DNA of 64,000 bases from Xanthomonas sp. 3793 (GCF_024806835.1 NZ_JANTYU010000008.1:82793-146792), one strand, 5' to 3'. Counted from the stretch's first letter, positions 15,827 to 28,008 are shown. Numbers and translations: made by a program. Notes: generated from the sequence alone by a model not told the origin.

Positions 15827-16639
15827 TCATGCCACGTTCTCCGGCACCCAGGCCGGGGAGCGTTTGTCCAGGAATGCGCCCAGGCCCTCCTGGCCTTCGG
15901 GCGAGACGCGCAAGCGGGCGATCCATGCGGCGTTGGCGGCATCGATGGCATCGCGGTCGGCGGCCGGCAGCACCGAGCGGACCAACGACTTGGCAGTGCT
16001 GGCGGCCAGCGGCGCGGCGGCCAGCAGCAGGCGCACCTGCCGCTCCACCGCGATATCCAGTTGATCGGCTGCCACCAGTTGATGCAGCAGCCCCAATAAC
16101 TGCGCAGTACCGGCGTCGAAGATCTCGCCGGTGGCGAACCAGCGGCGTGCCTGGCGTGCGCCGATCGCTGCGATCACGTACGGCGAAATCACCGCCGGCA
16201 ACAAGCCGAGCTTGCTCTCGGTCAGCCCGAAGCGCGCCTCGGTGCAGCCGATGGCGATATCGCAGCACGCCACCAGGCCCACGCCGCCGCCGAACGCCGC
16301 GCCGTTGACGCGCGCGATGGTCGGCTTGGGCAGTTCGTCCAGCGTGCGCATCAGGCGCGCCAGGGCGAACGCATCGGCCGCGTTGTCGGCTTCGCTGGCG
16401 CCGGCCATGCCGCGCATCCAGTTCAGGTCTGCGCCCGCAGAGAACGCCGCGCCCGCACCGGTGATCACCACCACCCGGATCTGCGCTGCCTGGCCAGCCT
16501 GCCGCAAGGCGTCGGTGAGCGCGCTGATCAAGGTCGCATCGAAGGCGTTGTGCACCGCCTGGCGGTTCAGTCGCAACGTGCGGACCGCTCCCAGGTCCTC
16601 CACGATCAAGCCGGTGTCCTGCATTGCGTCAACGTCCAT
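15827..16639 (-). CDS. Enoyl-CoA hydratase/isomerase, probable methylglutaconyl-CoA hydratase
   Basis: The 270-residue crotonase-fold protein has the oxyanion-hole segments GAAFSAGADLNWM and NGAAFGGGVGLVACCDIAIG. A catalytic Glu lies in RFGLTESKLGLLPAV. Position directly before HMG-CoA lyase suggests 3-methylglutaconyl-CoA hydration (LiuC) in leucine degradation; this is inferred from context. The start is uncertain: ATG codons at 16657, 16639 and 16624 are in frame and none has a clear ribosome binding site. It diverges from feoA. Confidence 0.87.
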   Translation of the reverse strand: MDVDAMQDTGLIVEDLGAVRTLRLNRQAVHNAFDATLISALTDALRQAGQAAQIRVVVITGAGAAFSAGADLNWMRGMAGASEADNAADAFALARLMRTLDELPKPTIARVNGAAFGGGVGLVACCDIAIGCTEARFGLTESKLGLLPAVISPYVIAAIGARQARRWFATGEIFDAGTAQLLGLLHQLVAADQLDIAVERQVRLLLAAAPLAASTAKSLVRSVLPAADRDAIDAANAAWIARLRVSPEGQEGLGAFLDKRSPAWVPENVA

Positions 16640-16705
16640 GAATGGGATGCGAACCATGATAGCGGCACGGGTCGCTGGCGCCATGACGCGGTGCGTCGAT
16701 GCTAG

Positions 16706-16725
16706 AATTGAGAACCATTCCTAAC
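16706..16725 (+). promoter_or_regulatory. Candidate Fur box and -10 of the feo operon
   Basis: The sequence AATTGAGAACCATTCCTAAC resembles the Fur operator core (TGAGAA-N-CATTC). A TAGAAT -10 hexamer at 16703-16708 overlaps it, so iron-loaded Fur would block RNA polymerase. The site lies inside the longest feoA frame, which argues for a downstream feoA start. No strong -35 is visible. Confidence 0.6.
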
Positions 16726-16740
16726 AAGCAGGCCGTCTTT

Positions 16741-16989
16741 GTGACGCTGTCCGACATGCCCTTGCGTTGCGCCGCCATCGTGGACTCCGTGGAGGATCGT
16801 CTTCCCAACGACACGATCGCCCGGCGTCTGCGTGAGCTGGGGTTTGTCGCAGGCGAGGAGGTCACGGTGCTGGCGACCGGGCCGGTCGGCCGCGAACCGT
16901 TGCTGGTGCAGGTTGGCTACACGCGTTTTGCGTTGCGTCGTAGCGAGGCCGCGCGCGTGCAGGTGCGGCAAGACGGAGCATCGGCATGA
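16741..16989 (+). CDS. feoA: Ferrous iron transport protein A
   Basis: The small SH3-like cytoplasmic protein (82 residues from this start) supports FeoB. Recognisable features are RRLRELGFVAGEEVTVLA and a C-terminal FALRRSEAARVQV. I chose the GTG at 16741 because AGG lies 8 nt upstream and the Fur-like box and -10 at 16703-16725 lie just before it. The longer ATG frame from 16699 would translate through the operator. Its stop overlaps feoB as ATGA. Confidence 0.88.
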   Translation: MTLSDMPLRCAAIVDSVEDRLPNDTIARRLRELGFVAGEEVTVLATGPVGREPLLVQVGYTRFALRRSEAARVQVRQDGASA

Positions 16990-18845
16990 CGGCGGCCGCC
17001 GTGCCGTTGCGTCTGGCGCTGGTGGGCAACCCCAACAGCGGCAAGACCGCGTTGTTCAACCAGCTGACCGGCAGCCGCCAGAAGGTGGCCAACTACACCG
17101 GCGTCACTGTCGAACGGAAGGAGGGGCATTTTCGTGCGCCGTCCGGCCGCGACTTTGCGGTGCTCGATCTGCCCGGCGCCTACAGCCTGCAGCCAGCCAG
17201 CCTGGACGAGGCGATCACCCGCGACCTGTGCCGCGGCTTCTATCCCGGTGAGCCTGCGCCGGACGTGCTGGTGTGCGTGATGGATGCGACCAACCTGCGC
17301 CTGCACCTGCGCTTCGCGCTGGAGCTGCGCGAGCTGGGGCGGCCGATGATCGTGGCGCTGAACATGGTCGACGCGGCGCAGCGACGGGGTATCGTCATCG
17401 ATCTGCCGGCCTTGGAGCAGGCGCTCGGCGTGCCGGTGGTGGAGACCGTGGCGGTGCGACGCGGCGGCGCCAAGGCGCTGGTCGAGCGCATCGACGCGCA
17501 GGCCGCGAGCCTGGCGGCACCGAGCGCCACGCCGCCTGCCGATGGCAACTACCATGCGCAGGTGCGGCAGATCCTGAGTGCGGCGGTGACCATGCCGACG
17601 CGGACCTCGCGCGTGGACGATGCGCTGGACCGCTGGCTGCTGCACCCGATCTTGGGGCTGGTGACGCTGGCAGTGGTGATGTTCCTGATCTTCCAGGCGG
17701 TGTATGCGTGGGCCACCCCGGTGATGGACCTGATCGATGCCGGCACCGCGATGCTGGGCGAGTGGGTGGGCACCACGCTGCCGGAGGGCCCGCTCAACAG
17801 CCTGCTCAAGGACGGCATCATCACTGGCCTGGGCGGGGTGATCGTCTTCCTGCCGCAGATCCTGATCCTGTTCGCCTTCATCCTGGCGCTGGAAGAATCC
17901 GGTTATCTGCCGCGCGCGGCGTTTTTGCTCGATCGCATGATGGCGGCGGCTGGCCTGTCCGGGCGCTCGTTCATTCCGTTGCTGTCGAGCTTTGCGTGCG
18001 CGGTGCCAGGCATCATGTCCACGCGCAGCATCCAGGACCCGCGCGACCGGCTCGCCACCATCATGGTTGCACCACTGATGACGTGCTCGGCGCGCTTGCC
18101 TGTGTATGCGCTGCTGATCGGCGCCTTCATTCCACAAAAAACCGTGTGGGGCATCTTCAACCAGCAAGGGCTGATCCTGTTCGCGCTGTATGCTGCGGCC
18201 ATCGTCAGTGCGCTGCTGGTGTCGTGGACGATGAAGAAGTGGCGTCGCGACAAGAGCGAACATCCGTTGATGCTGGAGCTGCCGTCCTACCGCGTGCCGC
18301 ACCCGCGCGATCTGGCGCTGGGGTTGTGGGAGCGCGCCTGGATCTTCCTCAAGCGCGTTGGCGGCATCATCCTGGCGTTGACCATTCTGCTGTGGTTCCT
18401 GTTGTCGTTCCCGGCCGCGCCGGCCGATGCGACCTTGCCGCCGATCGACTACAGCTTTGCCGGCCGCATCGGCCACGCGATGGCGGTGTTCTTCGCGCCG
18501 CTGGGCTTCAACTGGCAGATCTGCATCGCGTTGATTCCCGGCCTGGCCGCGCGCGAAGTGGCAGTGGCGTCATTGGCGACCGTCTACGCGCTGTCGGCTG
18601 CCGATGACGATGCAGCGGCGCAGGCCTTGTCGCCGCTGATCAGCGATGGCTGGTCGCTGGCCACCGCGTTGTCGCTGCTGGTCTGGTACATCTACGCGCC
18701 GATGTGCATCTCCACCCTGGCCACGATCAAGCGCGAGACCAACTCGTGGAAGCAGATGACCATCAGCGCGGTCTATCTGTTCGCACTGGCCTACCTGGCC
18801 TCGCTGGTGACCTACCAGTTGGCCGTGTTGTCTGGCGCCGGCTGA
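16986..18845 (+). CDS. feoB: Ferrous iron transporter FeoB
   Basis: The 619-residue protein has an N-terminal G domain (G1 GNPNSGKT at residues 14-21, G3 DLPGAYSL, G4 NMVD) and then a polytopic membrane domain. The gate motifs CAVPGIMSTR and CSARLPVYALLIGAF are present. It imports Fe2+ across the inner membrane, driven or gated by GTP hydrolysis. It is shorter than the E. coli protein (773 residues) but typical for this group. ATGA overlap with feoA and a 1-nt gap to the next gene indicate one operon, probably Fur-repressed. Confidence 0.96.
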   Translation: MTAAAVPLRLALVGNPNSGKTALFNQLTGSRQKVANYTGVTVERKEGHFRAPSGRDFAVLDLPGAYSLQPASLDEAITRDLCRGFYPGEPAPDVLVCVMDATNLRLHLRFALELRELGRPMIVALNMVDAAQRRGIVIDLPALEQALGVPVVETVAVRRGGAKALVERIDAQAASLAAPSATPPADGNYHAQVRQILSAAVTMPTRTSRVDDALDRWLLHPILGLVTLAVVMFLIFQAVYAWATPVMDLIDAGTAMLGEWVGTTLPEGPLNSLLKDGIITGLGGVIVFLPQILILFAFILALEESGYLPRAAFLLDRMMAAAGLSGRSFIPLLSSFACAVPGIMSTRSIQDPRDRLATIMVAPLMTCSARLPVYALLIGAFIPQKTVWGIFNQQGLILFALYAAAIVSALLVSWTMKKWRRDKSEHPLMLELPSYRVPHPRDLALGLWERAWIFLKRVGGIILALTILLWFLLSFPAAPADATLPPIDYSFAGRIGHAMAVFFAPLGFNWQICIALIPGLAAREVAVASLATVYALSAADDDAAAQALSPLISDGWSLATALSLLVWYIYAPMCISTLATIKRETNSWKQMTISAVYLFALAYLASLVTYQLAVLSGAG

Positions 18846-18846
18846 C

Positions 18847-19101
18847 ATGGATCTTTCGCTCACCCTGCAATACGTGGTGATCGCCATCGCGGTGCTGGTC
18901 AGCCTGTGGGTGGTGATGAAGAAGCAATTTCCGGGCGTCTTGCGAACGATGCGTGGCGCGCTTGCGCTCGCGTTGCTGCGCGACGGGCGGCCGGCCTGGA
19001 TGCGCACGCTGGGCCGGCGCGTGGCGCCGCCGGCGGCGCAGGGCAATGCGGCCTGCGGTGGGTGCGACAGTTGCGGCCCCGCGCCAACGCGCAAGCACTG
19101 A
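18847..19101 (+). CDS. FeoB-associated Cys-rich membrane protein
   Basis: The 84-residue protein has one N-terminal membrane helix (LTLQYVVIAIAVLVSLWVV) and a basic, Arg-rich middle. The C-terminal Cys cluster CGGCDSCG could bind iron or another metal. It is not the winged-helix FeoC of enterobacteria. It starts one base after the feoB stop, so it is in the feo operon. It resembles the small Cys-rich membrane proteins that follow feoB in other bacteria. A role in Fe2+ transfer or redox sensing is inferred. Confidence 0.78.
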   Translation: MDLSLTLQYVVIAIAVLVSLWVVMKKQFPGVLRTMRGALALALLRDGRPAWMRTLGRRVAPPAAQGNAACGGCDSCGPAPTRKH

Positions 19102-19163
19102 GACCCTTCGCCTCGGCTACACTTGCACGGCCGCAGGAAGCGGCGTGACAGGGGGGTAAGTGC

Positions 19164-19664
19164 ATGCGTTTGCTGGTGTTGCTGGCGGTCTTGGCCGCGA
19201 TTGCAGGTTTGTACAGCTATGGCGGCAACTCGCTCGACGAGAAGCAAGTGCGCGACTTCTACGCGGCGCACGACAAGGCGATGGTCAGTCAGGATGGGGA
19301 GGCGCTCTGCGCCATGACCGCGCCGGACTTCGAAATGGTGGTGTTGTACCGCATGGATTCCCAGCAGAAGCGCGAGACTGCCGATCGCGCCAAATACTGC
19401 AAGTCCAACGGCGAGTGGACACAGGTGCTGCAGCAGATGCGCCATGTGGCCGAGCCGGAAGAGCTGATCGACTACAAGCACTCGATTACCAAGATCGAGA
19501 TCGCCCCTGATGAGCAGTCAGCGATGGTCGAAACACGGGCCACGCTCGGCTTGCCCGGTTTGCGCATGACCTTCCGTTCGCGCGACAAGATCGTGCGCAA
19601 GCGCTGGAAGACCTTGATCACGCGGAGCGAAGGCACCGCCTGGGTTGGTCCGGCGTATCGGTAG
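19164..19664 (+). CDS. Hypothetical exported or membrane-anchored protein
   Basis: The 166-residue protein has an N-terminal hydrophobic helix (MRLLVLLAVLAAIAGLYSY) and a soluble domain. A DFYAAHDKAMVSQDGEALCA helix followed by strands gives an outline like the NTF2/SnoaL cone fold, but this is a visual guess. A good ribosome binding site (AGGGGGG) lies about 8 nt upstream of the ATG. It stands alone between feo and the aminotransferase gene. No function can be assigned. Confidence 0.75.
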   Translation: MRLLVLLAVLAAIAGLYSYGGNSLDEKQVRDFYAAHDKAMVSQDGEALCAMTAPDFEMVVLYRMDSQQKRETADRAKYCKSNGEWTQVLQQMRHVAEPEELIDYKHSITKIEIAPDEQSAMVETRATLGLPGLRMTFRSRDKIVRKRWKTLITRSEGTAWVGPAYR

Positions 19665-19886
19665 CCGCAAGGCGGCGGGGCTTTCTGCGCCGCCGCCAGC
19701 AGCGTCCAGCAACGCGACTGTGCGCACCGCCGGGCGGGCACGGCGTTGGCCACTTGCATGCTCCGGTTGTGAGCCGTCCGCATCTGCCTGACGACTGCTC
19801 GCCAGGCGTTGCTGGCTGCCCTGCATCGACGCGCGCGCGCTGCGGTGCACAGCGCCGGGGTCGCGGGCGTTGGGTATGCTTGCAGC

Positions 19887-21089
19887 ATGACGACCTCCTT
19901 CCAGATCTCCCGACGTGCGCAGGCGCTGACCAGTTCGGCGATTCGCGAAATCCTCAAGGTGACCGAGCGGCCGGAGGTGATTTCCTTCGCCGGCGGCCTG
20001 CCATCGCCGGCGACCTTTCCGGTCGAGCGCATGCGCGCGGCCAGCGACCAGGTGTTGCGCGAGGCGCCGCAAGCGGCGTTGCAATACGGCCCGACCGAAG
20101 GCTATGCGCCGCTGCGCGAATGGGTGGCTGCGCGGCTGAGCCGTGACGGCGCCGGCATCCGGCCCAGCCAGGTGCTGATCACCACCGGCTCGCAGCAGGG
20201 ACTGGACCTGCTCGGCAAGGTGTTTATCGACGAAGCCAGCAAGGTGCTGGTGGAGACGCCGAGTTACCTCGGTGCGTTGCAGGCGTTCTCGCTGTTCCAG
20301 CCCGCGTTTGTCGGCATGCCGTCCGACGATGATGGCGTGGTGGTGGATGCACTGGATCCGGCGCTGCTGGCCGATGCGCGCTTTCTGTATTGCCTGCCCA
20401 ATTTTCAGAATCCCACCGGGCGGCGTCTGCCATTGGCGCGACGTCAGGCGCTGGTCGCACGCGCGGCCGAGGCCGGCGTGCCGATCGTCGAAGACGACCC
20501 GTACGGCGAGCTGTACTACAGCGGCGAACCCTTGCCGAGCCTGCTGTCGATGAACCCCGACGGGGTCATCTACATGGGGTCGTTCTCCAAGGTGTTGGCG
20601 CCCGGGCTGCGGTTGGGCTACGTCGTCGCGCCCGAGGCCGTGCTTGGCAAGTTGATCCAGGCCAAGCAGGCGGCAGATCTGCATACGCCGTCGTTCACCC
20701 AGCGCGTGGTGTATCAGACGCTGCAGGACGACTTTCTCGACACGCATATCCCGCAGATCCGAGCGCTGTATGCGCGGCAGTGCAGTCTCATGCTGGAAGC
20801 GCTGGATCGGCACTTCCCGGCGCAGGTGCAGTGGAATCGTCCGGAAGGCGGCATGTTCCTGTGGGTGACACTGCCGCCCGGGCTGGATGGCACTGCATTG
20901 CTGGCGCGCGCGATCGCACGCAATGTCGCGTTCGTGCCGGGGGCGCCGTTCTTTGCGACCTTGCCGCAAGCCAATACGCTGCGGCTGTCGTTCGTCACCG
21001 TGCCGGGCGAGAAAATCGATGCCGGCATCCAGGTGCTTGGGGACGTGCTGCGCGAAGCGCTGGCCGAACTGCCAGGGCAGGGCGCATGA
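19887..21089 (+). CDS. PLP-dependent aminotransferase, class I (2-aminoadipate aminotransferase-like)
   Basis: The 400-residue fold-type I transaminase has the markers ISFAGGLPSP near residue 38, TTGSQQGLDLLGKV, YCLPNFQNPTG, VEDDPYGELYY and the PLP-Lys motif GSFSKVLAPGLRLGY. These place it with LysN/MocR-type-derived aminotransferases that accept a broad range of 2-amino acids. There is no N-terminal DNA-binding domain. The start MTTSFQISRRAQ at 19887 is chosen over an upstream frame that lacks similarity. It shares an ATGA overlap with the MOSC gene and is likely co-transcribed with it. Confidence 0.9.
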   Translation: MTTSFQISRRAQALTSSAIREILKVTERPEVISFAGGLPSPATFPVERMRAASDQVLREAPQAALQYGPTEGYAPLREWVAARLSRDGAGIRPSQVLITTGSQQGLDLLGKVFIDEASKVLVETPSYLGALQAFSLFQPAFVGMPSDDDGVVVDALDPALLADARFLYCLPNFQNPTGRRLPLARRQALVARAAEAGVPIVEDDPYGELYYSGEPLPSLLSMNPDGVIYMGSFSKVLAPGLRLGYVVAPEAVLGKLIQAKQAADLHTPSFTQRVVYQTLQDDFLDTHIPQIRALYARQCSLMLEALDRHFPAQVQWNRPEGGMFLWVTLPPGLDGTALLARAIARNVAFVPGAPFFATLPQANTLRLSFVTVPGEKIDAGIQVLGDVLREALAELPGQGA

Positions 21090-21805
21090 CATCGCCGGCC
21101 GCGGTGCCGCAAGCGCCGGTTGCCACGCGCATCGATCACGTCGCCACCGGCGTCGCGCGCGACTTCACCCGCCCCGGTAGCCGCAGCGCGATCGACAAGC
21201 GTGCCGTCGATGGTTCGGTCGCGATCGGTGTCGAAGGGCTGGTGGGCGACGAGCAAGGCGACCGGCGCGTGCATGGCGGGCCGGACAAGGCGATCCATCA
21301 CTATCCGCGCGACCACTACGCGGCCTGGCGTAACGAGATTGGCGCGCATGCGCTGCTGGAAGCGGCCGGCGCGTTCGGCGAGAACCTGAGCAGCACCGGC
21401 CTGACCGAGGCCACGGTCTGCCTTGGCGACCGCTTTACCCTGGGCACCGCCGTCGTGGAGGTCTCGCAGCTGCGCCAGCCGTGCTGGAAGTTGTCCGATC
21501 GCTTCGGTGTGCGCGACATGGCGCGCCGCGTGCAGGAAACCGGCCGCACCGGGTGGTACTACCGCGTGCTGCAGCCCGGCGCGGTGGCGTCTGGCGACAC
21601 GCTGGCATTGCAGGAGCGACCGCATCCGCAGTGGAGCCTGTCGCGGTTGCAGCAGGTGCTGTATGCACGCGAGGTCGACGTTGCGGCCATCACAGAGTTG
21701 CTGCGTCTTCCGCTGGTGCCGTCGTGGCAGGCCCTGTTCGAACGCCGTCTGCAACGCAGCGAAGTGGAAAGCTGGAGCAGACGCCTGACCGGTCACGACG
21801 ACTAA
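21086..21805 (+). CDS. MOSC domain protein, YiiM-like
   Basis: The 239-residue protein contains the MOSC core: GLVGDEQGDRRVHGGPDKAIHHYPRDHY and later LRQPCWKL with the conserved Cys. A C-terminal three-helix domain follows, as in E. coli YiiM. YiiM-type proteins bind molybdenum cofactor and reduce N-hydroxylated compounds. Translation is coupled to the aminotransferase by an ATGA overlap; the functional link between the two is not obvious. Confidence 0.88.
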   Translation: MTSPAAVPQAPVATRIDHVATGVARDFTRPGSRSAIDKRAVDGSVAIGVEGLVGDEQGDRRVHGGPDKAIHHYPRDHYAAWRNEIGAHALLEAAGAFGENLSSTGLTEATVCLGDRFTLGTAVVEVSQLRQPCWKLSDRFGVRDMARRVQETGRTGWYYRVLQPGAVASGDTLALQERPHPQWSLSRLQQVLYAREVDVAAITELLRLPLVPSWQALFERRLQRSEVESWSRRLTGHDD

Positions 21806-22234
21806 GGGCAGCGAACAAAACGACCGTGCTCACCACCGCCAGGCGGGCGCGGCCGCTGCTCGGTGCGTCATGTACCGCGCGTACCCTCGGGTTCCGGGCG
21901 CGCCGTCCACGCCCATCCGACGCTTGCTCGCTGCGTCGTGTTAGCCGTTCCAGGCAGGGGGCGCGCGCTGCGGTCATTGATGCACCGGCCGTAGTCACCG
22001 CGCACAACAATCTCGCTCACAGCGTCAGCGGCCCAAGCGCCGCGCATGCGCGGCATCCACAGATGCGCTCGACCAGCGGTAGCGCTACTGCAGGCGACAA
22101 GCCACACCATCTCCACCAAACCACGTCAACCTCAGCAAACGCTCAGACCCGCGCGCCGCCGTGACGACTCCCCAATCCCAACTCCCCAATCCCCGCACCT
22201 TGTGCAACCCCCACCGCCTCGCTAGCCTGCGGGT
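21806..22234. other. 430-bp intergenic stretch upstream of dapB with a repeat arm
   Basis: No gene-like frame is supported here. The only structure I can name is at 22166-22195, where two CCCCAATCCC units match the inverted repeat beside efpL (13881-13971). The dapB promoter should be in the last ~100 bases, but no clear hexamers stand out. Confidence 0.55.
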
Positions 22235-22951
22235 ATGACAACGTCTCCTGTAAAAGTTCTGATCCACGGCGCCTCCGGGCGGATGGGCAAGGCATTGCTG
22301 CGCCTGGCGGCCGAAGACGACGCATTGCAGGTCGTCGGCGCAGTGGTGGGGCGCTCGCCGTCGCAGCGCGTGGTGGACGGCGTGCCGTTCTTTGCCGCCA
22401 GCGAGCTGGGCGGTGCGCCTGCCTTCGATGTGGCGATTGACTTCAGCCTGCCGCAGGGCTTTGCACCGATCCTGGCGTTGTGCGCGCAACGCGGTAAGCC
22501 CTTGGTGTCCGGGACCACCGGGCTGGACGAGACGCAGCGCGCCGCGCTGCTCGATGCCGCGCGACAGATTCCGTTGGTGTGGGCCTCCAACTTCAGCCTG
22601 GGTGTGGCGGTGTTGACCGAATTGGTCGAGCGCGCTGCCGGCACCTTGCCCGGGTGGGATTGCGACATCATCGAAGCGCATCACGTGCACAAGCAGGACG
22701 CGCCATCCGGGACCGCACTGACGTTGGGCGAGGCAGCCACCGGCAGCGGTGCGCAGCCGCGCTTTGCCAGCCTGCGTGCCGGCGACATCGTCGGCGAGCA
22801 CACCGTGCAGTTCACCGGGCTGGGCGAGCGTGTCGAGCTGGTGCATCGCGCCACCAACCGCGACATCTTCGCGCGCGGTGCGCTGCACGCGGCCAAACGC
22901 CTGATCGGCCGGCCGGCCGGCAGCTACCGGGTGCGCGACCTGGTGCTATAG
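22235..22951 (+). CDS. dapB: 4-hydroxy-tetrahydrodipicolinate reductase
   Basis: The 238-residue NAD(P)H-dependent enzyme of the lysine and diaminopimelate pathway is cytoplasmic. The N-terminal Rossmann motif IHGASGRMGKAL is intact. VSGTTGLDE and the substrate-binding/catalytic stretch IIEAHHVHKQDAPSGTAL with its His and Lys residues are present. It is slightly shorter than the E. coli protein (273 residues). A strong hairpin follows immediately, so it is probably transcribed alone. Confidence 0.95.
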   Translation: MTTSPVKVLIHGASGRMGKALLRLAAEDDALQVVGAVVGRSPSQRVVDGVPFFAASELGGAPAFDVAIDFSLPQGFAPILALCAQRGKPLVSGTTGLDETQRAALLDAARQIPLVWASNFSLGVAVLTELVERAAGTLPGWDCDIIEAHHVHKQDAPSGTALTLGEAATGSGAQPRFASLRAGDIVGEHTVQFTGLGERVELVHRATNRDIFARGALHAAKRLIGRPAGSYRVRDLVL

Positions 22952-22956
22952 CCCGC

Positions 22957-22990
22957 GCGCAACCGCGCATGAACAATTGCGCGGTTGCGC
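22957..22990 (+). terminator. Hairpin after dapB
   Basis: A perfect 13-bp stem (22957-22969 with 22978-22990, GCGCAACCGCGCA type) encloses an 8-nt loop just after the dapB stop. There is no T-run, so it is a probable rather than textbook terminator. Confidence 0.55.
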
Positions 22991-23189
22991 AGCCTATTCA
23001 TGCCGCCGTTGCAGCGCTCCTGCCGCAGGAGGTGCGTTGCAGGCTGGCAAGCAGAGGCACTTGCCTTTACAATTCTCGCTTGCCCGAACCAGCGTCGGAC
23101 CGGTCCTCAGCACCGCGTCCGCGCTTTGCTGCAACCGGAATTTGGCCGGAAGCGCATCGGAGTCCCAGGCAGCCAGAGCGAGACCCCAC

Positions 23190-24314
23190 GTGACCCAACC
23201 CGCAATCCTTGTCCTCGAAGACGGCACCGTGTTCGAGGGCGAATCCGTAGGCGCCAACGGGCTTTCCGTCGGCGAAGTGGTGTTCAACACCGCCATGACC
23301 GGTTACCAGGAAGTCCTGACCGATCCCTCCTACGCCCGCCAGATGGTCACGCTGACCTATCCGCATATCGGCAACACCGGCTTTACCGACCAGGATGACG
23401 AGGCCCGCAAGATCTGGGCCGCCGGCCTGATCGTGCGCGATGTGCCGCGTCGCCCCAGCAGCTGGCGCAGCGAAGTCGCACTGCCGGAGTGGCTGCAGGC
23501 CCGCGGTGTGGTGGCCATTTCCGGCATCGACACGCGCAAGCTGACCCGCCTGCTGCGGCAGAAGGGCGCCCAGAACGGCGCGCTGATGGCCGGCGAGATC
23601 GATGTCGACAAGGCGCTGGAAGCGGCGCGCAGCTTCCCCGGCCTGAAGGGCATGGACCTGGCCAAGGTGGTTTCCACCGAGACCAGCTACAGCTGGCAGG
23701 AAGGCTCGCTGGATCTGAATTCGGACACTTTCGTGCGCACCGAGCTGAAACACAAAGTCGTGGCCTATGACTACGGCATCAAGCTCAACATCCTGCGCAT
23801 GCTGGCCGACCGTGGTTGCGACGTCACCGTGGTGCCGGCCCGCACGCCGGTGGCCGAGGTGCTGGCGATGAATCCGGACGGCGTGTTCCTGTCCAATGGC
23901 CCGGGCGACCCGGAGCCTTGCGATTACGCGATCGCCGCGATCCAGGAATTGATCGCCAGGAAGGTGCCCACCTTCGGCATCTGCCTGGGGCATCAGTTGC
24001 TGGCACTGGCCGCTGGCGCCAAGACGGTGAAGATGACCACCGGCCATCACGGCGCCAATCATCCTGTGCAGGATCTGGATGGCGGGCGGGTGATGATCAC
24101 CTCGCAGAACCATGGCTTTGCGGTGGATGAAACCTCGCTGCCGGCCAATGTGCGGGTGACGCATCGTTCGCTGTTCGATGGCACCAACCAGGGCATCGCT
24201 CTCACCGACGCGCCGGCGTTTTCGTTCCAGGGCCACCCGGAAGCCTCGCCGGGCCCGCGCGACGTGGGGCCGTTGTTCGATCGGTTTACCGCGTTGATGG
24301 CGGCCAAAGCCTGA
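23190..24314 (+). CDS. carA: Carbamoyl-phosphate synthase small (glutaminase) subunit
   Basis: The 374-residue subunit hydrolyses glutamine and passes ammonia to CarB for carbamoyl phosphate (arginine and pyrimidine synthesis). The N-terminal CarA domain begins ILVLEDGTVFEGESVGA. The class I glutaminase has its nucleophile in FGICLGHQ and His/Glu in FQGHPEASPGP. The start is a GTG at 23190 (VTQPAILVL); upstream ATG frames are unlike the family and lie in the leader. The 238-nt gap after dapB should hold the promoter. It is separated from carB by one small gene. Confidence 0.95.
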   Translation: MTQPAILVLEDGTVFEGESVGANGLSVGEVVFNTAMTGYQEVLTDPSYARQMVTLTYPHIGNTGFTDQDDEARKIWAAGLIVRDVPRRPSSWRSEVALPEWLQARGVVAISGIDTRKLTRLLRQKGAQNGALMAGEIDVDKALEAARSFPGLKGMDLAKVVSTETSYSWQEGSLDLNSDTFVRTELKHKVVAYDYGIKLNILRMLADRGCDVTVVPARTPVAEVLAMNPDGVFLSNGPGDPEPCDYAIAAIQELIARKVPTFGICLGHQLLALAAGAKTVKMTTGHHGANHPVQDLDGGRVMITSQNHGFAVDETSLPANVRVTHRSLFDGTNQGIALTDAPAFSFQGHPEASPGPRDVGPLFDRFTALMAAKA

Positions 24315-24757
24315 TGATGGCCTCGCTGGCCCTGCCGTCGCGACTGCGCCGCTGGCGTGTGTACGTGTTGGCGGCGCTGGTGTTGGCGGCCTATCCGGCA
24401 TTCGTGCTGATTGCGGTGTATTCGCAATGGCTCGGCGCCGGCCTGGAAGGTGGACGCAACGGCCCCGCCGATGCGTATCGGCACAGCCTTGCCAGCGCCA
24501 TCGTCGCCTATACCTTGTCCCCGCGCTGCGTGGATCTGGTGACCGCGGTGATGGAACGCGGCGGGCAGGGTAACGCCAGCCGGGCCATGGATGCCCACAA
24601 CAACATGATCGGCGCGCGCATCGGCGCGGCCGCTCCGAGCTGGGCCGCGATGCAGCGAGAGGTTCGCGCCGCGGTCGACCATGGCGCGATCGATGCCCGA
24701 TCGCCCGACCAGATTACCTGGCGCGCCCCCGCGGCGTGGCAGGACCGACTTTACTGA
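24314..24757 (+). CDS. Small membrane-anchored protein between carA and carB (DUF6973-like)
   Basis: The 147-residue protein has one N-terminal membrane helix (VYVLAALVLAAYPAFVLIAVY) and a soluble domain. The motif NGPADAYRHSLASAI and the later MDAHNNMIGARIG resemble small DUF6973-type proteins with conserved His/Asn. Its ATG overlaps the carA stop (TGATG) and it ends 8 nt before carB, so it is inside the car operon. A direct role in carbamoyl phosphate synthesis is not expected. Function is unknown. Confidence 0.75.
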   Translation: MMASLALPSRLRRWRVYVLAALVLAAYPAFVLIAVYSQWLGAGLEGGRNGPADAYRHSLASAIVAYTLSPRCVDLVTAVMERGGQGNASRAMDAHNNMIGARIGAAAPSWAAMQREVRAAVDHGAIDARSPDQITWRAPAAWQDRLY

Positions 24758-24765
24758 GGACCCCC

Positions 24766-28004
<3,239 letters not shown>

Positions 28005-28008
<4 letters not shown>

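Noticed and set aside
23037..23073. Promoter of carA with TACAAT -10 at 23068-23073
   Set aside because: The -10 is plausible, but no -35 at 16-18 nt spacing was convincing, so I did not list it.
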